Below, in pieces: positions 1 through 7,244 of a stretch of DNA of 21,406 bases. Location: the IMG/VR virus record IMGVR_UViG_3300040801_005951, positions 1-21,406 of that record, one strand, 5' to 3'. Made by a program: the position numbers and the translations under genes. Under the pieces are notes generated by a model, which had not been told where the DNA came from, did no database searches, and saw only the letters and a list, made by a program, of their open reading frames with translations. The first letter of the stretch is position 1. Every line of letters starts with the position of its first letter. Origin of the DNA: a virus.

Positions 1-1061
1 GAGAGTGTCCGGGCCTGGACTGTGCCATCAACATCGTGTGTCTCAGAGGAAGTGATGCCGGTGATGGTGTCATTGTTGGAAGGTGGAACACCGGTAAGCA
101 GTTGAACCCAAACCGTTCCGGTTTGAGCAAGTAAACTGCCGCCCATTGCCAGCAGCACACCAGTGCCAGCCGTGTCGCCCGACCCCCAGCTTAGCGTTTC
201 GTTTTGAGTGAATCCGCCGACACCGTCAGCATTGTCAAAATTCCATTGGTGGGTAATGCCACGAAATAATTCTCCGTCTATACCATAGAGTGTCTGCGAG
301 GTTTCTCGAACTGTAAGGAATTTAGCGTATTCATACAAATCGTTGATTGAATGGCCGACACGATCCCATTTGGAATAATAGGGATTATCGCCCTGACCAT
401 TGTTGAGATCGAGGAGCTGATAACCTTCAGAGTTTAAGATGTCAGACCAGGTTGCAACTGTTGCGGTGGCGGTGGTGTTATTAAGGTCAGCATTGGTAAA
501 AATAGCCGCAACCGAGTTACCAAGGCCCATGGTTACTTCAAATTCTGCATAGGTGTTGTTCCATTCACGAGCGTAGACACGGATTTTTTTGAGGTCGACA
601 TCTGCACCAGCGGTGCGAGTTTTAACCATACAACGCATCAAAATATTGGCAGCTGCATCGGCATTGATGCCTGAAGGAGCTTCATCCCAAAATGGAGAGT
701 CACCGTCATAAAGCACGTTGTTTTGCACGATTTGAAGAGTGGACGTAGCGGCGAGCGATCCCACGACAACCAGGCCGGAATAAAGTGTCCCGCCGTTGCT
801 TTGCTCAATCGAACCGCCGTATAGATATTGAGCCGTTGTATCATCAATGTTGTAAGGCGGATTAAGGGCGATAATATTGTCAGTCGCTCGTGCAGAGGGG
901 GTGGCGCTGGTAATGTCAAGCAGATCGTCGCCGGATGAGTTGGCGTCATCAGCTAAATCCTGCAACCACCTATGAAATTGGAGTACGGTCCAGTTGCTTG
1001 CGCCAGAGCTGTGCCGAATATCTCCATTGACTGATACGGAAAATTGGTCACCAATAGGCAT
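1..1061 (-). CDS. Virion structural protein, C-terminus cut by window edge
   Basis: The frame is open for 353 codons from ATG at 1061 to the left edge, so the C-terminus is missing. An AGGAG ribosome site lies about 8 nt upstream of the ATG. The protein begins MPIGDQFSVSVNGDIRHSSG and is rich in Gly, Asn, Thr and Ser, with repeated short beta-type stretches and no signal peptide or membrane segment. The opening part (a 'LHRWLQDLADDA…GDDLLDIT' type pattern) resembles large uncharacterised virion proteins I recall from phage genomes, probably tail or receptor-side structural proteins. It is the last gene of the minus-strand virion/glycan run in this window. It has its own putative promoter and palindrome in the gap upstream (1062-1200), so it may be expressed separately from the glycan genes. 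The exact structural role is not determined. Confidence 0.7.
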   Translation of the reverse strand, partial: MPIGDQFSVSVNGDIRHSSGASNWTVLQFHRWLQDLADDANSSGDDLLDITSATPSARATDNIIALNPPYNIDDTTAQYLYGGSIEQSNGGTLYSGLVVVGSLAATSTLQIVQNNVLYDGDSPFWDEAPSGINADAAANILMRCMVKTRTAGADVDLKKIRVYAREWNNTYAEFEVTMGLGNSVAAIFTNADLNNTTATATVATWSDILNSEGYQLLDLNNGQGDNPYYSKWDRVGHSINDLYEYAKFLTVRETSQTLYGIDGELFRGITHQWNFDNADGVGGFTQNETLSWGSGDTAGTGVLLAMGGSLLAQTGTVWVQLLTGVPPSNNDTITGITSSETHDVDGTVQARTL

Positions 1062-1102
1062 TTTGAGTCTCCTATCAATAAGTTTTTTTTAATAAATTAT
1101 TC

Positions 1103-1143
1103 TTTATGCTTATCTCTTACCAATAGTAAGAAATAAGCATAAA
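1103..1143. repeat. 18-position inverted repeat (operator or hairpin)
   Basis: The arms 1103-1120 and 1126-1143 pair over 18 positions with one mismatch (C1114/A1132) around the 5-nt centre CAATA. No T-run follows in either direction, so it does not look like a rho-independent terminator. The inner part, TCTTACCAATAGTAAGA (1115-1131), recurs with one change in the divergent promoter region at 9936-9952. A protein-binding operator is therefore more likely than an RNA-only structure. Confidence 0.6.
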
Positions 1144-1166
1144 AGAATGTGTTTCAGAGCTGTCAA
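1138..1166 (-). promoter_or_regulatory. Putative sigma70-type promoter for the 1-1061 gene
   Basis: On the minus strand TTGACA (1166-1161) is a perfect -35. It is followed after 16 nt by TTTTAT (1144-1139) or after 17 nt by TTTATG (1143-1138). It lies in the 139-nt gap upstream of the structural gene at 1061. The -35 is strong and the -10 is weak, and the -10 overlaps the outer end of the palindrome at 1103-1143. Inference from sequence only. Confidence 0.4.
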
Positions 1167-1200
1167 GAATATTTTATGATGGATAGATAAGAAAGGTCAA

Positions 1201-1767
1201 TTAAAACTTATGCCACGCCTGTTTGTTTGCGTGCATATGATAAAGGTATAGACCGGGAAGGATGTGGGCTTGATAGCCTTTTTTGATGAGGTCATTGTGG
1301 TAGTAGGTGTCGGGTGCACGGGAATCAAAACCGCCGACGTCTTCCCATGCTTTACGGTGAGTGAGAATCATAAAACCTGAAAGAACCGTAGGGTTATTAA
1401 ATAGAATCGTTGTGTCACCGAATTGTTCATAAGTTTTTTTTGCATGTCGCATATGATCCATAATGTCGTGGTTCTGGGGGGCATCGAAATCCATTTGAGT
1501 GGGGCTGCGGGTGGCATTAGCAGAAGTGCGCCCGGTAATCCAGCCTGTCCTATGTCCCAGTTTCCTGGCAGCTCGGCAGCACATCCGATACCAGTGCGGA
1601 TTGACCATTAAAATATCGTGATCGAATATCAAGCACCAATCTTCAATATTACGCATAATACTGTCATATGCTTCGGCAACATTGTTATCCAGACGCCAAG
1701 GGATAATGACCGGAATATCTTTGTCGCCAGTTTGAACCGGTGTGATCGGAGGAATTCGTGATGGCAT
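1201..1767 (-). CDS. Small GT2-like glycosyltransferase
   Basis: The 188-residue protein looks like a compact GT-A fold (family 2-like) glycosyltransferase. DHD at residues 49-51 is the candidate metal/nucleotide-binding DxD. The later GFMILTHRKAWEDVGGFD segment is the typical acceptor-side motif of GT2 enzymes (an aromatic/Gly run followed by 'W…GGFD'), and HNDLIKKGYQ follows. The first beta-alpha unit of ordinary GT2 enzymes is short, so the protein is smaller than usual (GT2 domains are about 220-250 residues). I chose ATG 1767 because it lies 1 nt after the upstream methyltransferase stop and has an AAGG about 10 nt upstream. An in-frame start at 1818 has no ribosome site. It is the last glycan gene before the structural gene. 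Sugar donor and acceptor cannot be told. Confidence 0.7.
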   Translation of the reverse strand: MPSRIPPITPVQTGDKDIPVIIPWRLDNNVAEAYDSIMRNIEDWCLIFDHDILMVNPHWYRMCCRAARKLGHRTGWITGRTSANATRSPTQMDFDAPQNHDIMDHMRHAKKTYEQFGDTTILFNNPTVLSGFMILTHRKAWEDVGGFDSRAPDTYYHNDLIKKGYQAHILPGLYLYHMHANKQAWHKF

Positions 1768-1768
1768 T

Positions 1769-2419
1769 TTACCAGCCTTTGTCTGATTGCTTGGCAAGCT
1801 GAAAAAAACCATTGCCATATTTGTATTTATGCCAGTTGTCCTTGAAACCGCGCACTCGATAAGAAAATTTTTCTACCTCCATGCGGGCACAGTCGAATTT
1901 GGCTTTCCACCATGCTTCATTTCGCCGGATCATATGCGTAAGGTCTTTTTCGTACTCTCTGATACGATATCTGCTTTGATCTCCAAACGGCACAATGACA
2001 AACATACGAGTACACAGATGTCGTAATTCGTTTAACACGTTCTGTATCTGGTTTTCATTGATATGCTCAAGAGTGTCTTTGATAAAAATAACATCCACTC
2101 GCGGAAGTTGATTATCGGGTGTATAAATAAAGGGCATGACTTCCTGTGGAGCCTTTGACACAGCATAGCGAGAAACTTCAAATCCATAAGCTTCGACATT
2201 GAGAAGCCGCAGCGCATGCACCAAAAATCCTTTAGCGCATCCAAAATCCAGAATAGATTGGTTTGGATACATAATTTTGAGTTCGCATGCCATGGGAAAA
2301 GATAGTTCCGGTTTCCATTCGTAGTTCTGATATAAGCTGACACCTGTTTTTGTGCCGTTTTCAAAGTAGGTTTCATCAAATGCATCGTCCCATTCAAACG
2401 AAGTTTTAAGCGAATTCAT
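1769..2419 (-). CDS. Class I SAM-dependent methyltransferase
   Basis: The 216-residue protein has a clear Rossmann methyltransferase core. Motif I, LDFGCAKGF, is at residues 57-65 (SAM-binding glycine loop). An acidic residue (E81) ends the second strand in GFEVSRYA, and motif IV/post-motif, DVIFIKDTLEHI, is near 109-120. This arrangement is typical of the Methyltransf_11/23 families that methylate small molecules or sugars in glycan clusters. No DNA-methylase signature (DPPY/NPPY) is present. The start overlaps the 3' end of the radical SAM gene by 14 nt, and the stop lies 1 nt before the following GT2-like gene, so the three are probably translationally coupled. The substrate is unknown. 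A methylated sugar is the natural guess from context. Confidence 0.85.
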   Translation of the reverse strand: MNSLKTSFEWDDAFDETYFENGTKTGVSLYQNYEWKPELSFPMACELKIMYPNQSILDFGCAKGFLVHALRLLNVEAYGFEVSRYAVSKAPQEVMPFIYTPDNQLPRVDVIFIKDTLEHINENQIQNVLNELRHLCTRMFVIVPFGDQSRYRIREYEKDLTHMIRRNEAWWKAKFDCARMEVEKFSYRVRGFKDNWHKYKYGNGFFQLAKQSDKGW

Positions 2420-3380
2420 TGAAATCAGTCCTTGTCATAACATCCTCGATCAGACTTTGTTGTAACGAGTATTTGCAATAAGAACAACTGTGATCAAGAA
2501 TTTTTCGAAAGTTCGGTGCGTTATAGAAAGCATAAATTTCACTGGCATGACAGATAGCAAATTTTTCATTGATGCTTTTGTTGTTTTCCATGGCCAGTTC
2601 TGCACTGGGGCAAGGATATACGTGACCGTCAGTGTATAGCGCAGGCTTAAGCATGTGGATATAACAATTCGAATTGCGGCGGGTTAAAGTGGTGTTGAAA
2701 TCAGATAGGAAAAGATAGGGACATTTGTATTTTTTTTCTCGTAAAAAGGTGCGTATGGTTTCCATTTCAGCTTCGATGTCACTTAGCGATTGGATGCAAT
2801 CTGGGCTGAGACGGCATGTTGCTTTATAAGTATTGATGAAGTCAGTGACTATATCCATGCGTGTGGCTGAGTGCTTGTTCCAAATATAGCAAAAACTGAA
2901 GTGCGTACCCGATCCGGTCAAAAGATTCATGGCGGTTCTAAGGGCCGTGGGCGGCTTGTAATCTAAAGTATTGAGCGATACCCTAACCCATGCCAATCGT
3001 GGCAGCAAATATGATATGCGGTCCAAGCTGAGGCCATTTGTAATCAAGCCGATTTTTAAATTTAATGACAAGAAATATTCCAGACACTTCTGAATGTGCG
3101 GGTATAATGTCGGTTCCCCTCCACCCGTTAGCTCGATGGCCCTCGTCCCCAGCATCCAGTATTGCGTCACACCCAACATGTAGAGATACGGATCGATATC
3201 AAGCTGGAAGTCCTGACGGTTTTTAAAACAGCAATGTTCACAGCTTAGCTGGCAGCGGTGGGTGGGCATGGTGTGCAGCATGATGGGTGCCGGCACATAG
3301 CCGTTTTGAATGGCTTTTAGTTTATCAAGGTGCTTGAGCAGTTTTACCGTATTTGAAGTGTGACTAAGAGACTCATTCAT
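2406..3380 (-). CDS. Radical SAM enzyme
   Basis: Cys43, Cys47 and Cys50 form the CX3CX2C motif (RCQLSCEHCC), which binds the 4Fe-4S cluster that cleaves SAM. GGGEPTLYP near residues 86-94 is the SAM-contacting 'GGE' motif, and ITNGLSLD follows. The C-terminal part holds further cysteines (YPCPSAE, then HSCSYCKYS), suggesting an auxiliary cluster (SPASM/Twitch-like). This class includes peptide- and sugar-modifying enzymes. I prefer ATG 3380, which overlaps the upstream acyltransferase stop by 8 nt and has AAAGGA upstream, though the spacing (13 nt) is long. The frame stays open to 3446, so a longer N-terminus is possible. It sits between an acyltransferase and a methyltransferase in the glycan run. 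The reaction is not predictable. Confidence 0.85.
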   Translation of the reverse strand: MNESLSHTSNTVKLLKHLDKLKAIQNGYVPAPIMLHTMPTHRCQLSCEHCCFKNRQDFQLDIDPYLYMLGVTQYWMLGTRAIELTGGGEPTLYPHIQKCLEYFLSLNLKIGLITNGLSLDRISYLLPRLAWVRVSLNTLDYKPPTALRTAMNLLTGSGTHFSFCYIWNKHSATRMDIVTDFINTYKATCRLSPDCIQSLSDIEAEMETIRTFLREKKYKCPYLFLSDFNTTLTRRNSNCYIHMLKPALYTDGHVYPCPSAELAMENNKSINEKFAICHASEIYAFYNAPNFRKILDHSCSYCKYSLQQSLIEDVMTRTDFNEFA

Positions 3381-3741
3381 ATTTTGGGTTAATTCCTTTA
3401 AAGCGTGCCGGATTGCCATACCAAATTTCTCCAGGCGGAATATCACAAGTCACAACAGAGCCCGCACCAATAATGGCATGTGCGCCGATCGACAAGCCAG
3501 GTAGAATGGTTGTGTTGGCTCCGATGCTGGCGTATTCACCGACGACAGTAGGGTCTTCTTTTTTCCATGCACCGTTTGAAGGTGGATATTTATCATTTGT
3601 AAAACAAACGTGCGGACCGATAAATACGTTATCGAAAATAAAGACATTGTCGGGGATAAAAGCAAAAGGTTGGATTTTGCAATTCTTGCCGATGACAGCA
3701 TTTGAGCCGATAAAGATTAATGCTTGGTATCGATTTTTCAT
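3373..3741 (-). CDS. Hexapeptide-repeat acyltransferase (WlbB/WbpD-like)
   Basis: The 122-residue protein is a left-handed beta-helix acyltransferase. Imperfect [LIV]-G-x4 hexapeptide repeats run through most of it (IGSNAVIGKNCKIQP…, VGEYASIGANTTILPG…), ending in the typical EIWYGNPARF cap. The insertion GPHVCFTNDKYPPS is the kind of loop seen in WlbB/WbpD-type N-acetyltransferases, which use acetyl-CoA to acetylate the 3-amino group of UDP-2-acetamido-3-amino-glucuronate. That match fits the WlbA-like dehydrogenase and aminotransferase encoded at 14316-16960. It overlaps the preceding acyltransferase gene by 4 nt. It is shorter than most WlbB proteins (about 160-190 residues), so the pathway assignment is an inference. 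The family assignment is firm. Confidence 0.8.
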   Translation of the reverse strand: MKNRYQALIFIGSNAVIGKNCKIQPFAFIPDNVFIFDNVFIGPHVCFTNDKYPPSNGAWKKEDPTVVGEYASIGANTTILPGLSIGAHAIIGAGSVVTCDIPPGEIWYGNPARFKGINPKYE

Positions 3742-4301
3742 AGAATTTCATCGATAGGCACATCGCCTTGATAAATTGCTGGATTGCCATACCAGATTTG
3801 GCGTGGCGGGACGTTTTTGGTAACATTGGAATGAATACCGATCAGCGCGTTTTCACCAATTTCAATGCCAGGTTTAAGCGAAACGCAAATAGCGATTCGA
3901 ACGGCTCGTCTGATAGTATATCCTTGCAATTTCAGTTCATAATTTCTTCCGTGAACAATTCGTGCTGTGTTGGCACCACAAAAAAATGGCGCAATAAAAA
4001 CGTCATCTTCGATAAGGACGTCTTTGGTTATGTGGCATTGCGCATGGATAAGCGTGCGGTTACCAATTTTGCAGTCCCCTTCGAAGACAGTCAGGTGCCC
4101 AATTGTGCAATTGTTTCCGATAATGGTGCGGGGGCGAAGCACTGTGTGATGGCCAATAAAGACATTGTCACCAACAACGCAGTCTTTTTCAATAACAACG
4201 CCATGGCCGACTTTAACATTTTGGCCAATTTTGGCGCTATGATGAATGGGGTGGGAATCGCCGATAATGTGCTTAACTTTTTCATCGTAGATGTTTGTCA
4301 C
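3738..4301 (-). CDS. Second hexapeptide-repeat acyltransferase, GTG start
   Basis: The 187-residue left-handed beta-helix protein has about ten hexapeptide turns (IGQNVKVGHGVVIEKDCVVG…, IGNNCTIGHLTVFEGDCKIG…). A loop insertion (FFCGANTARIVHGRNYELKL) follows, and it ends with the RQIWYGNPAIY cap shared with its neighbour. Such proteins transfer acetyl or other acyl groups to sugars. GTG at 4301 is the best start: it overlaps the upstream GT2 stop (GTGA) and has AGGGGG 5-6 nt upstream. The frame extends to a TTG at 4331, but that has no such site. With the next gene it makes a tandem pair of different acyltransferases, suggesting two acylated positions or two sugars. The specific substrate is unknown. 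Confidence 0.8.
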   Translation of the reverse strand: MTNIYDEKVKHIIGDSHPIHHSAKIGQNVKVGHGVVIEKDCVVGDNVFIGHHTVLRPRTIIGNNCTIGHLTVFEGDCKIGNRTLIHAQCHITKDVLIEDDVFIAPFFCGANTARIVHGRNYELKLQGYTIRRAVRIAICVSLKPGIEIGENALIGIHSNVTKNVPPRQIWYGNPAIYQGDVPIDEIL

Positions 4302-5044
4302 GAAAGCCCCCTTTTGCGCATGTCCTGCCAAATTATGTCAAAGGCTTTTGCCCGTTGTTCCTGCGATCTTTTTTGACTGACTTGTCCGAAATGCTGGCGA
4401 TAAAAATAAGTTGATGGCATTTGCGCACCAATATAACCGCTAAGGCAAAGTTTTAACCAAAAATGATAATCGTAGATATCGTAATCCTCATATCCACCGA
4501 CATCTTCATAGGCTTTGCGGCAAAGAATAGAACTGCCGTTTAGAAAGTTATTGTGCACTTTGAGCTGGGCCAAGCTATTATTGTCCCAATCTTTCATGAT
4601 GAATGTTTGCATTTTTTCAAAAACAGGCATCTTGTTCTTTTCAAAACTAGATGCAAAGTAAACAACTTTTTCAGGATAGCTCACACCGAGCATGGGATTG
4701 TCATGGCTGTTAAATGTTTCCAAAGCACTTTCAATATAATTGGCGGATACATGATCGTCAGAAGCAACAGAGAAAACTAAATCATAATCTGCTAAATATG
4801 ACATGCCGATTTTGAGTACAGCACCAACACCGCTTTGCTTTTCAACCGTATGAACTTCAAGGTTGAGTTCGGGATGTTTGTCGGCAAAGAGACGGACAAC
4901 ATCGGCTGACCGATCGGTAGAGGCATCATCAATAACAATTACCCGATCCGGTTTATGGGTTTGTGCAAGAAGTGAACGCAATGAATATATAATCAGATCC
5001 GCACGATTATGGACTGGGATTGTGCAACCGACTGTTTTTTTCAT
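4298..5044 (-). CDS. Family 2 glycosyltransferase
   Basis: The 248-residue protein is a complete GT-A domain. The start VGCTIPVHNRADLIIYSLRS is the classic GT2 nucleotide-binding opening. DD at 39-40 (VIVIDDASTD) binds the uridine, and SDD at 95-97 is the DxD-like metal site. LNGSSILCRKAYEDVGGYED is the acceptor-side segment. There is no transmembrane segment, so it is a soluble enzyme. ATG 5044 shares one base with the upstream TAA stop, so it is almost certainly translated by coupling from the GT4 gene. The 3' end overlaps the acyltransferase start by 4 nt. It is expected to add one sugar from a nucleotide-sugar donor. Donor and acceptor are unknown. Confidence 0.88.
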   Translation of the reverse strand: MKKTVGCTIPVHNRADLIIYSLRSLLAQTHKPDRVIVIDDASTDRSADVVRLFADKHPELNLEVHTVEKQSGVGAVLKIGMSYLADYDLVFSVASDDHVSANYIESALETFNSHDNPMLGVSYPEKVVYFASSFEKNKMPVFEKMQTFIMKDWDNNSLAQLKVHNNFLNGSSILCRKAYEDVGGYEDYDIYDYHFWLKLCLSGYIGAQMPSTYFYRQHFGQVSQKRSQEQRAKAFDIIWQDMRKRGLS

Positions 5045-5979
5045 TAAGATGCCGATAGATACTGAAAAAGGTTATTGATTTTTTTGAGTTTATCTATTTG
5101 GTTAAATCGGTGTTTGATGTATTGACGATATGAAAATGAGTCATATGTGGACTCTGGATCAACCATTGCGTTTAAATCATCAAAAGATGTCCATATCATT
5201 TCGGGTGCATAGACATGAGTGGCTCCCCAAAAATTATGAACCAGAGGTTTCATCCCGGTAGCCATGGCTTCACATAATGAAAGGTTCTGACTTTCCCAGG
5301 GTGAAGTACAAAGCATATAATTTTTGTCAGCCAAAAAATTAGGTATTTGATTGTGTTCCATTTTGCCGTAAAAATAAACCCGATCCCGCATCTCAAAAGC
5401 ATCGAGCATGTGCGCGAAATAAACCCGCTCGCGCTCATCCTGCCACTCACCAACAATATGTAGCCTAAAGTTATCGGGCAAAGATTGGAAAGCGTGCGCC
5501 ATAAGCATGATGCCCTTTTTGGCGGACAAGAGCCCGGAAACAGCAATGTCACATCCGTGTTGCTTCGAACCGACAAATTGGAATTTATCAAGATCGATGC
5601 CGTTTTCGATTACAATCTGATGAGGATGATCAATGTTGCAATATTTTCGAATATGATCTGAGACGAAAACAATCGTATCCACAACTGTCCAGTTGATCTG
5701 CTCGTGCATTTGAGCCAAGGCTTCGTACGAATGTAGCCGGACAATGACCTTTTTACGGCCCAGCAATTCAGCGCGGTGCAGGGTCAAGTTAACCGGAATG
5801 TCATTGGCCCATTCAAACCAAACAATATCAGAGTCCATGATCTTTTGATCGATTCCTTGCATGTTGGTCATGTAATACTTGTTAACCTTGAAACCGTTTT
5901 TGGCGCTTTGTTCTAATTGATTTGCAATAGGGTCAATAAAAGTTTCGAGCCCTTTGATGCAAAAAAATCCGACTTTCAT
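5044..5979 (-). CDS. GT4-type (GT-B fold) glycosyltransferase
   Basis: The 311-residue protein is a GT-B enzyme of the glycosyl-transferase group 1 type. The linker IVIENGIDLDKF lies near residues 122-133, and GLLSAKKGIMLMAHAF (149-164) is the donor-domain opening. E229 and E237 in ESQNLSLCEAMATG form the EX7E motif that holds the nucleotide-sugar. The N-terminal acceptor domain is compact, so the protein is slightly shorter than typical (350-400 residues). ATG 5979 is preferred over the adjacent GTG 5982 because AGGAG sits 6 nt upstream. It follows the GT2/TPR-like gene by 11 nt. It is likely a retaining transferase acting in the cytoplasm. Sugar identity is not visible. Confidence 0.85.
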   Translation of the reverse strand: MKVGFFCIKGLETFIDPIANQLEQSAKNGFKVNKYYMTNMQGIDQKIMDSDIVWFEWANDIPVNLTLHRAELLGRKKVIVRLHSYEALAQMHEQINWTVVDTIVFVSDHIRKYCNIDHPHQIVIENGIDLDKFQFVGSKQHGCDIAVSGLLSAKKGIMLMAHAFQSLPDNFRLHIVGEWQDERERVYFAHMLDAFEMRDRVYFYGKMEHNQIPNFLADKNYMLCTSPWESQNLSLCEAMATGMKPLVHNFWGATHVYAPEMIWTSFDDLNAMVDPESTYDSFSYRQYIKHRFNQIDKLKKINNLFQYLSAS

Positions 5980-5990
5980 CACGCTCTCCT

Positions 5991-7241
5991 TTAAATAGCC
6001 GGCAATTCGAGGTGCTGGCGCACAGGGAATTGCATTTGTTGTGGCGGTGGTTGTTGAACGGCATTTTGCACTTGGTTTTGCGGGTTTGGCGGTTTGACTT
6101 CAGCGCCGCCGATATCGACCAGTTGTGCTTGATTCATAATGTTTTGAAGTTTCATTAAAATTTCAGTGCGGTTTTTTTCATTCAATGCGGGAATCGTGCC
6201 CTTAAGTTTCCTGAGCATGACAACGCCGTTTTCGATTAGTCCGGTTGTAGCATAGAAAAGCGCTGAGGCCAGTGCGTTGGCATTGTAATTAAAAAAGAAA
6301 CGGCCTGGATGATCAAAGCGGTACTTGTCAAAATTTTCATAACAGTAAGTGAATCGTTGCGATGCCGCGACCAGTGTAGTGCGGTCTTCGTTTCTGATTG
6401 ACCATTGAATCAAATCCATCAAAAGATCAATATCGAGAGGATCGTCTTTAAGCCCCTGATCAATCCATGAGCGGCAATCTTTCTCGAGACCTTTTTTACC
6501 ACAAATGGCCGCATTGAGGTGATAAATTGAAGGGTTGAACTCTTTGCCGGCCGCCGCTTTCATTTTAACGTATCTTTTACCCCACAAAAGCGCGTTGTCC
6601 TCATCCTGTAAAAATGCCCCGTAAGCCTGAGCGATATAAAAAACGGATTCGTAGTCTTCGGGATTTTCCTCGATGCACTCTTTAAGCAAACCGATTGTTC
6701 GTTCGGCTTTAGCTTGATTTTGCGCAGGGCTTAGATCGTATCCGTGGTGACGGATGAACGCACCTTTCATAAGCGCCGAATCGCCTTCGATAACCGGGGT
6801 GTTGTGAACTTTGCGTCGCCATTTGACCTTGTCGCGCCTGAAAATTCTAAGCGAATCAAGGCGAGCAGCTACATTCCCGCGGGACGCCCGAAAATCTTCA
6901 ACCTCCATGCCGACCGAATTGATGTTTGACTCGGCATTGCCTAACAGTTCAACCAGGCGCTTGGTTGTCATTGGTGGTTGAAAAATTAATTCTTCATCAG
7001 CGTCGATAACAAAAATCCAATCCTGTGTGCAGAGACCGAAAGAATGATTACGATGCCAACCAAAGTCATTGCGCCACGGTTCGTGATAAATTTTATCGGT
7101 ATATTCTTTGGCGATTTCTACGGTTTTATCTGTTGATCCCGTATCAACAATGACGATTTCTTGGACAAAACTTTTAATCGACTCCAAACAACGCCTTAAA
7201 TTGCTTTCTTCGTTTTTGACCATCATGGCAGCAGAGATCAC
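5991..7241 (-). CDS. GT2 glycosyltransferase with helical C-terminal region
   Basis: Residues 1-100 are a GT2 domain of the WaaE-like type: SAAMMVKNEESNLRRCLES, EIVIVDTGSTDKT, EPWRNDFGWHRNHS and VIDADEE with DxD at 80-82. A long helical region with TPR-like character follows (about 165-370), which may be a protein-protein or acceptor-binding arm. The tail (about 380-416) is rich in Pro and Gln. GTG 7241 is the start: AGGAG lies 9 nt upstream, and the next Met codons would cut into the conserved first strand. It starts 3 nt after the preceding small protein gene. TPR-fused GT2 enzymes often modify proteins or peptides, which fits possible glycosylation of a virion protein, but that is inference. 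Confidence 0.85.
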   Translation of the reverse strand: MISAAMMVKNEESNLRRCLESIKSFVQEIVIVDTGSTDKTVEIAKEYTDKIYHEPWRNDFGWHRNHSFGLCTQDWIFVIDADEELIFQPPMTTKRLVELLGNAESNINSVGMEVEDFRASRGNVAARLDSLRIFRRDKVKWRRKVHNTPVIEGDSALMKGAFIRHHGYDLSPAQNQAKAERTIGLLKECIEENPEDYESVFYIAQAYGAFLQDEDNALLWGKRYVKMKAAAGKEFNPSIYHLNAAICGKKGLEKDCRSWIDQGLKDDPLDIDLLMDLIQWSIRNEDRTTLVAASQRFTYCYENFDKYRFDHPGRFFFNYNANALASALFYATTGLIENGVVMLRKLKGTIPALNEKNRTEILMKLQNIMNQAQLVDIGGAEVKPPNPQNQVQNAVQQPPPQQMQFPVRQHLELPAI

Positions 7242-7244
7242 AGT

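Noticed and set aside
3768-4376. Open 202-codon frame on the plus strand
   Set aside because: It lies antisense to the hexapeptide acyltransferase gene, whose repeated codon pattern keeps the opposite frame open. The product is Asn/Ala-rich with no family pattern and no ribosome site.
1201-4376. The glycan run as a host O-antigen locus rather than phage DNA
   Set aside because: It is flanked and overlapped by capsid, scaffold and virion genes, and lacks the flippase, polymerase and lipid-carrier enzymes. A host locus captured by a phage remains possible as its origin.
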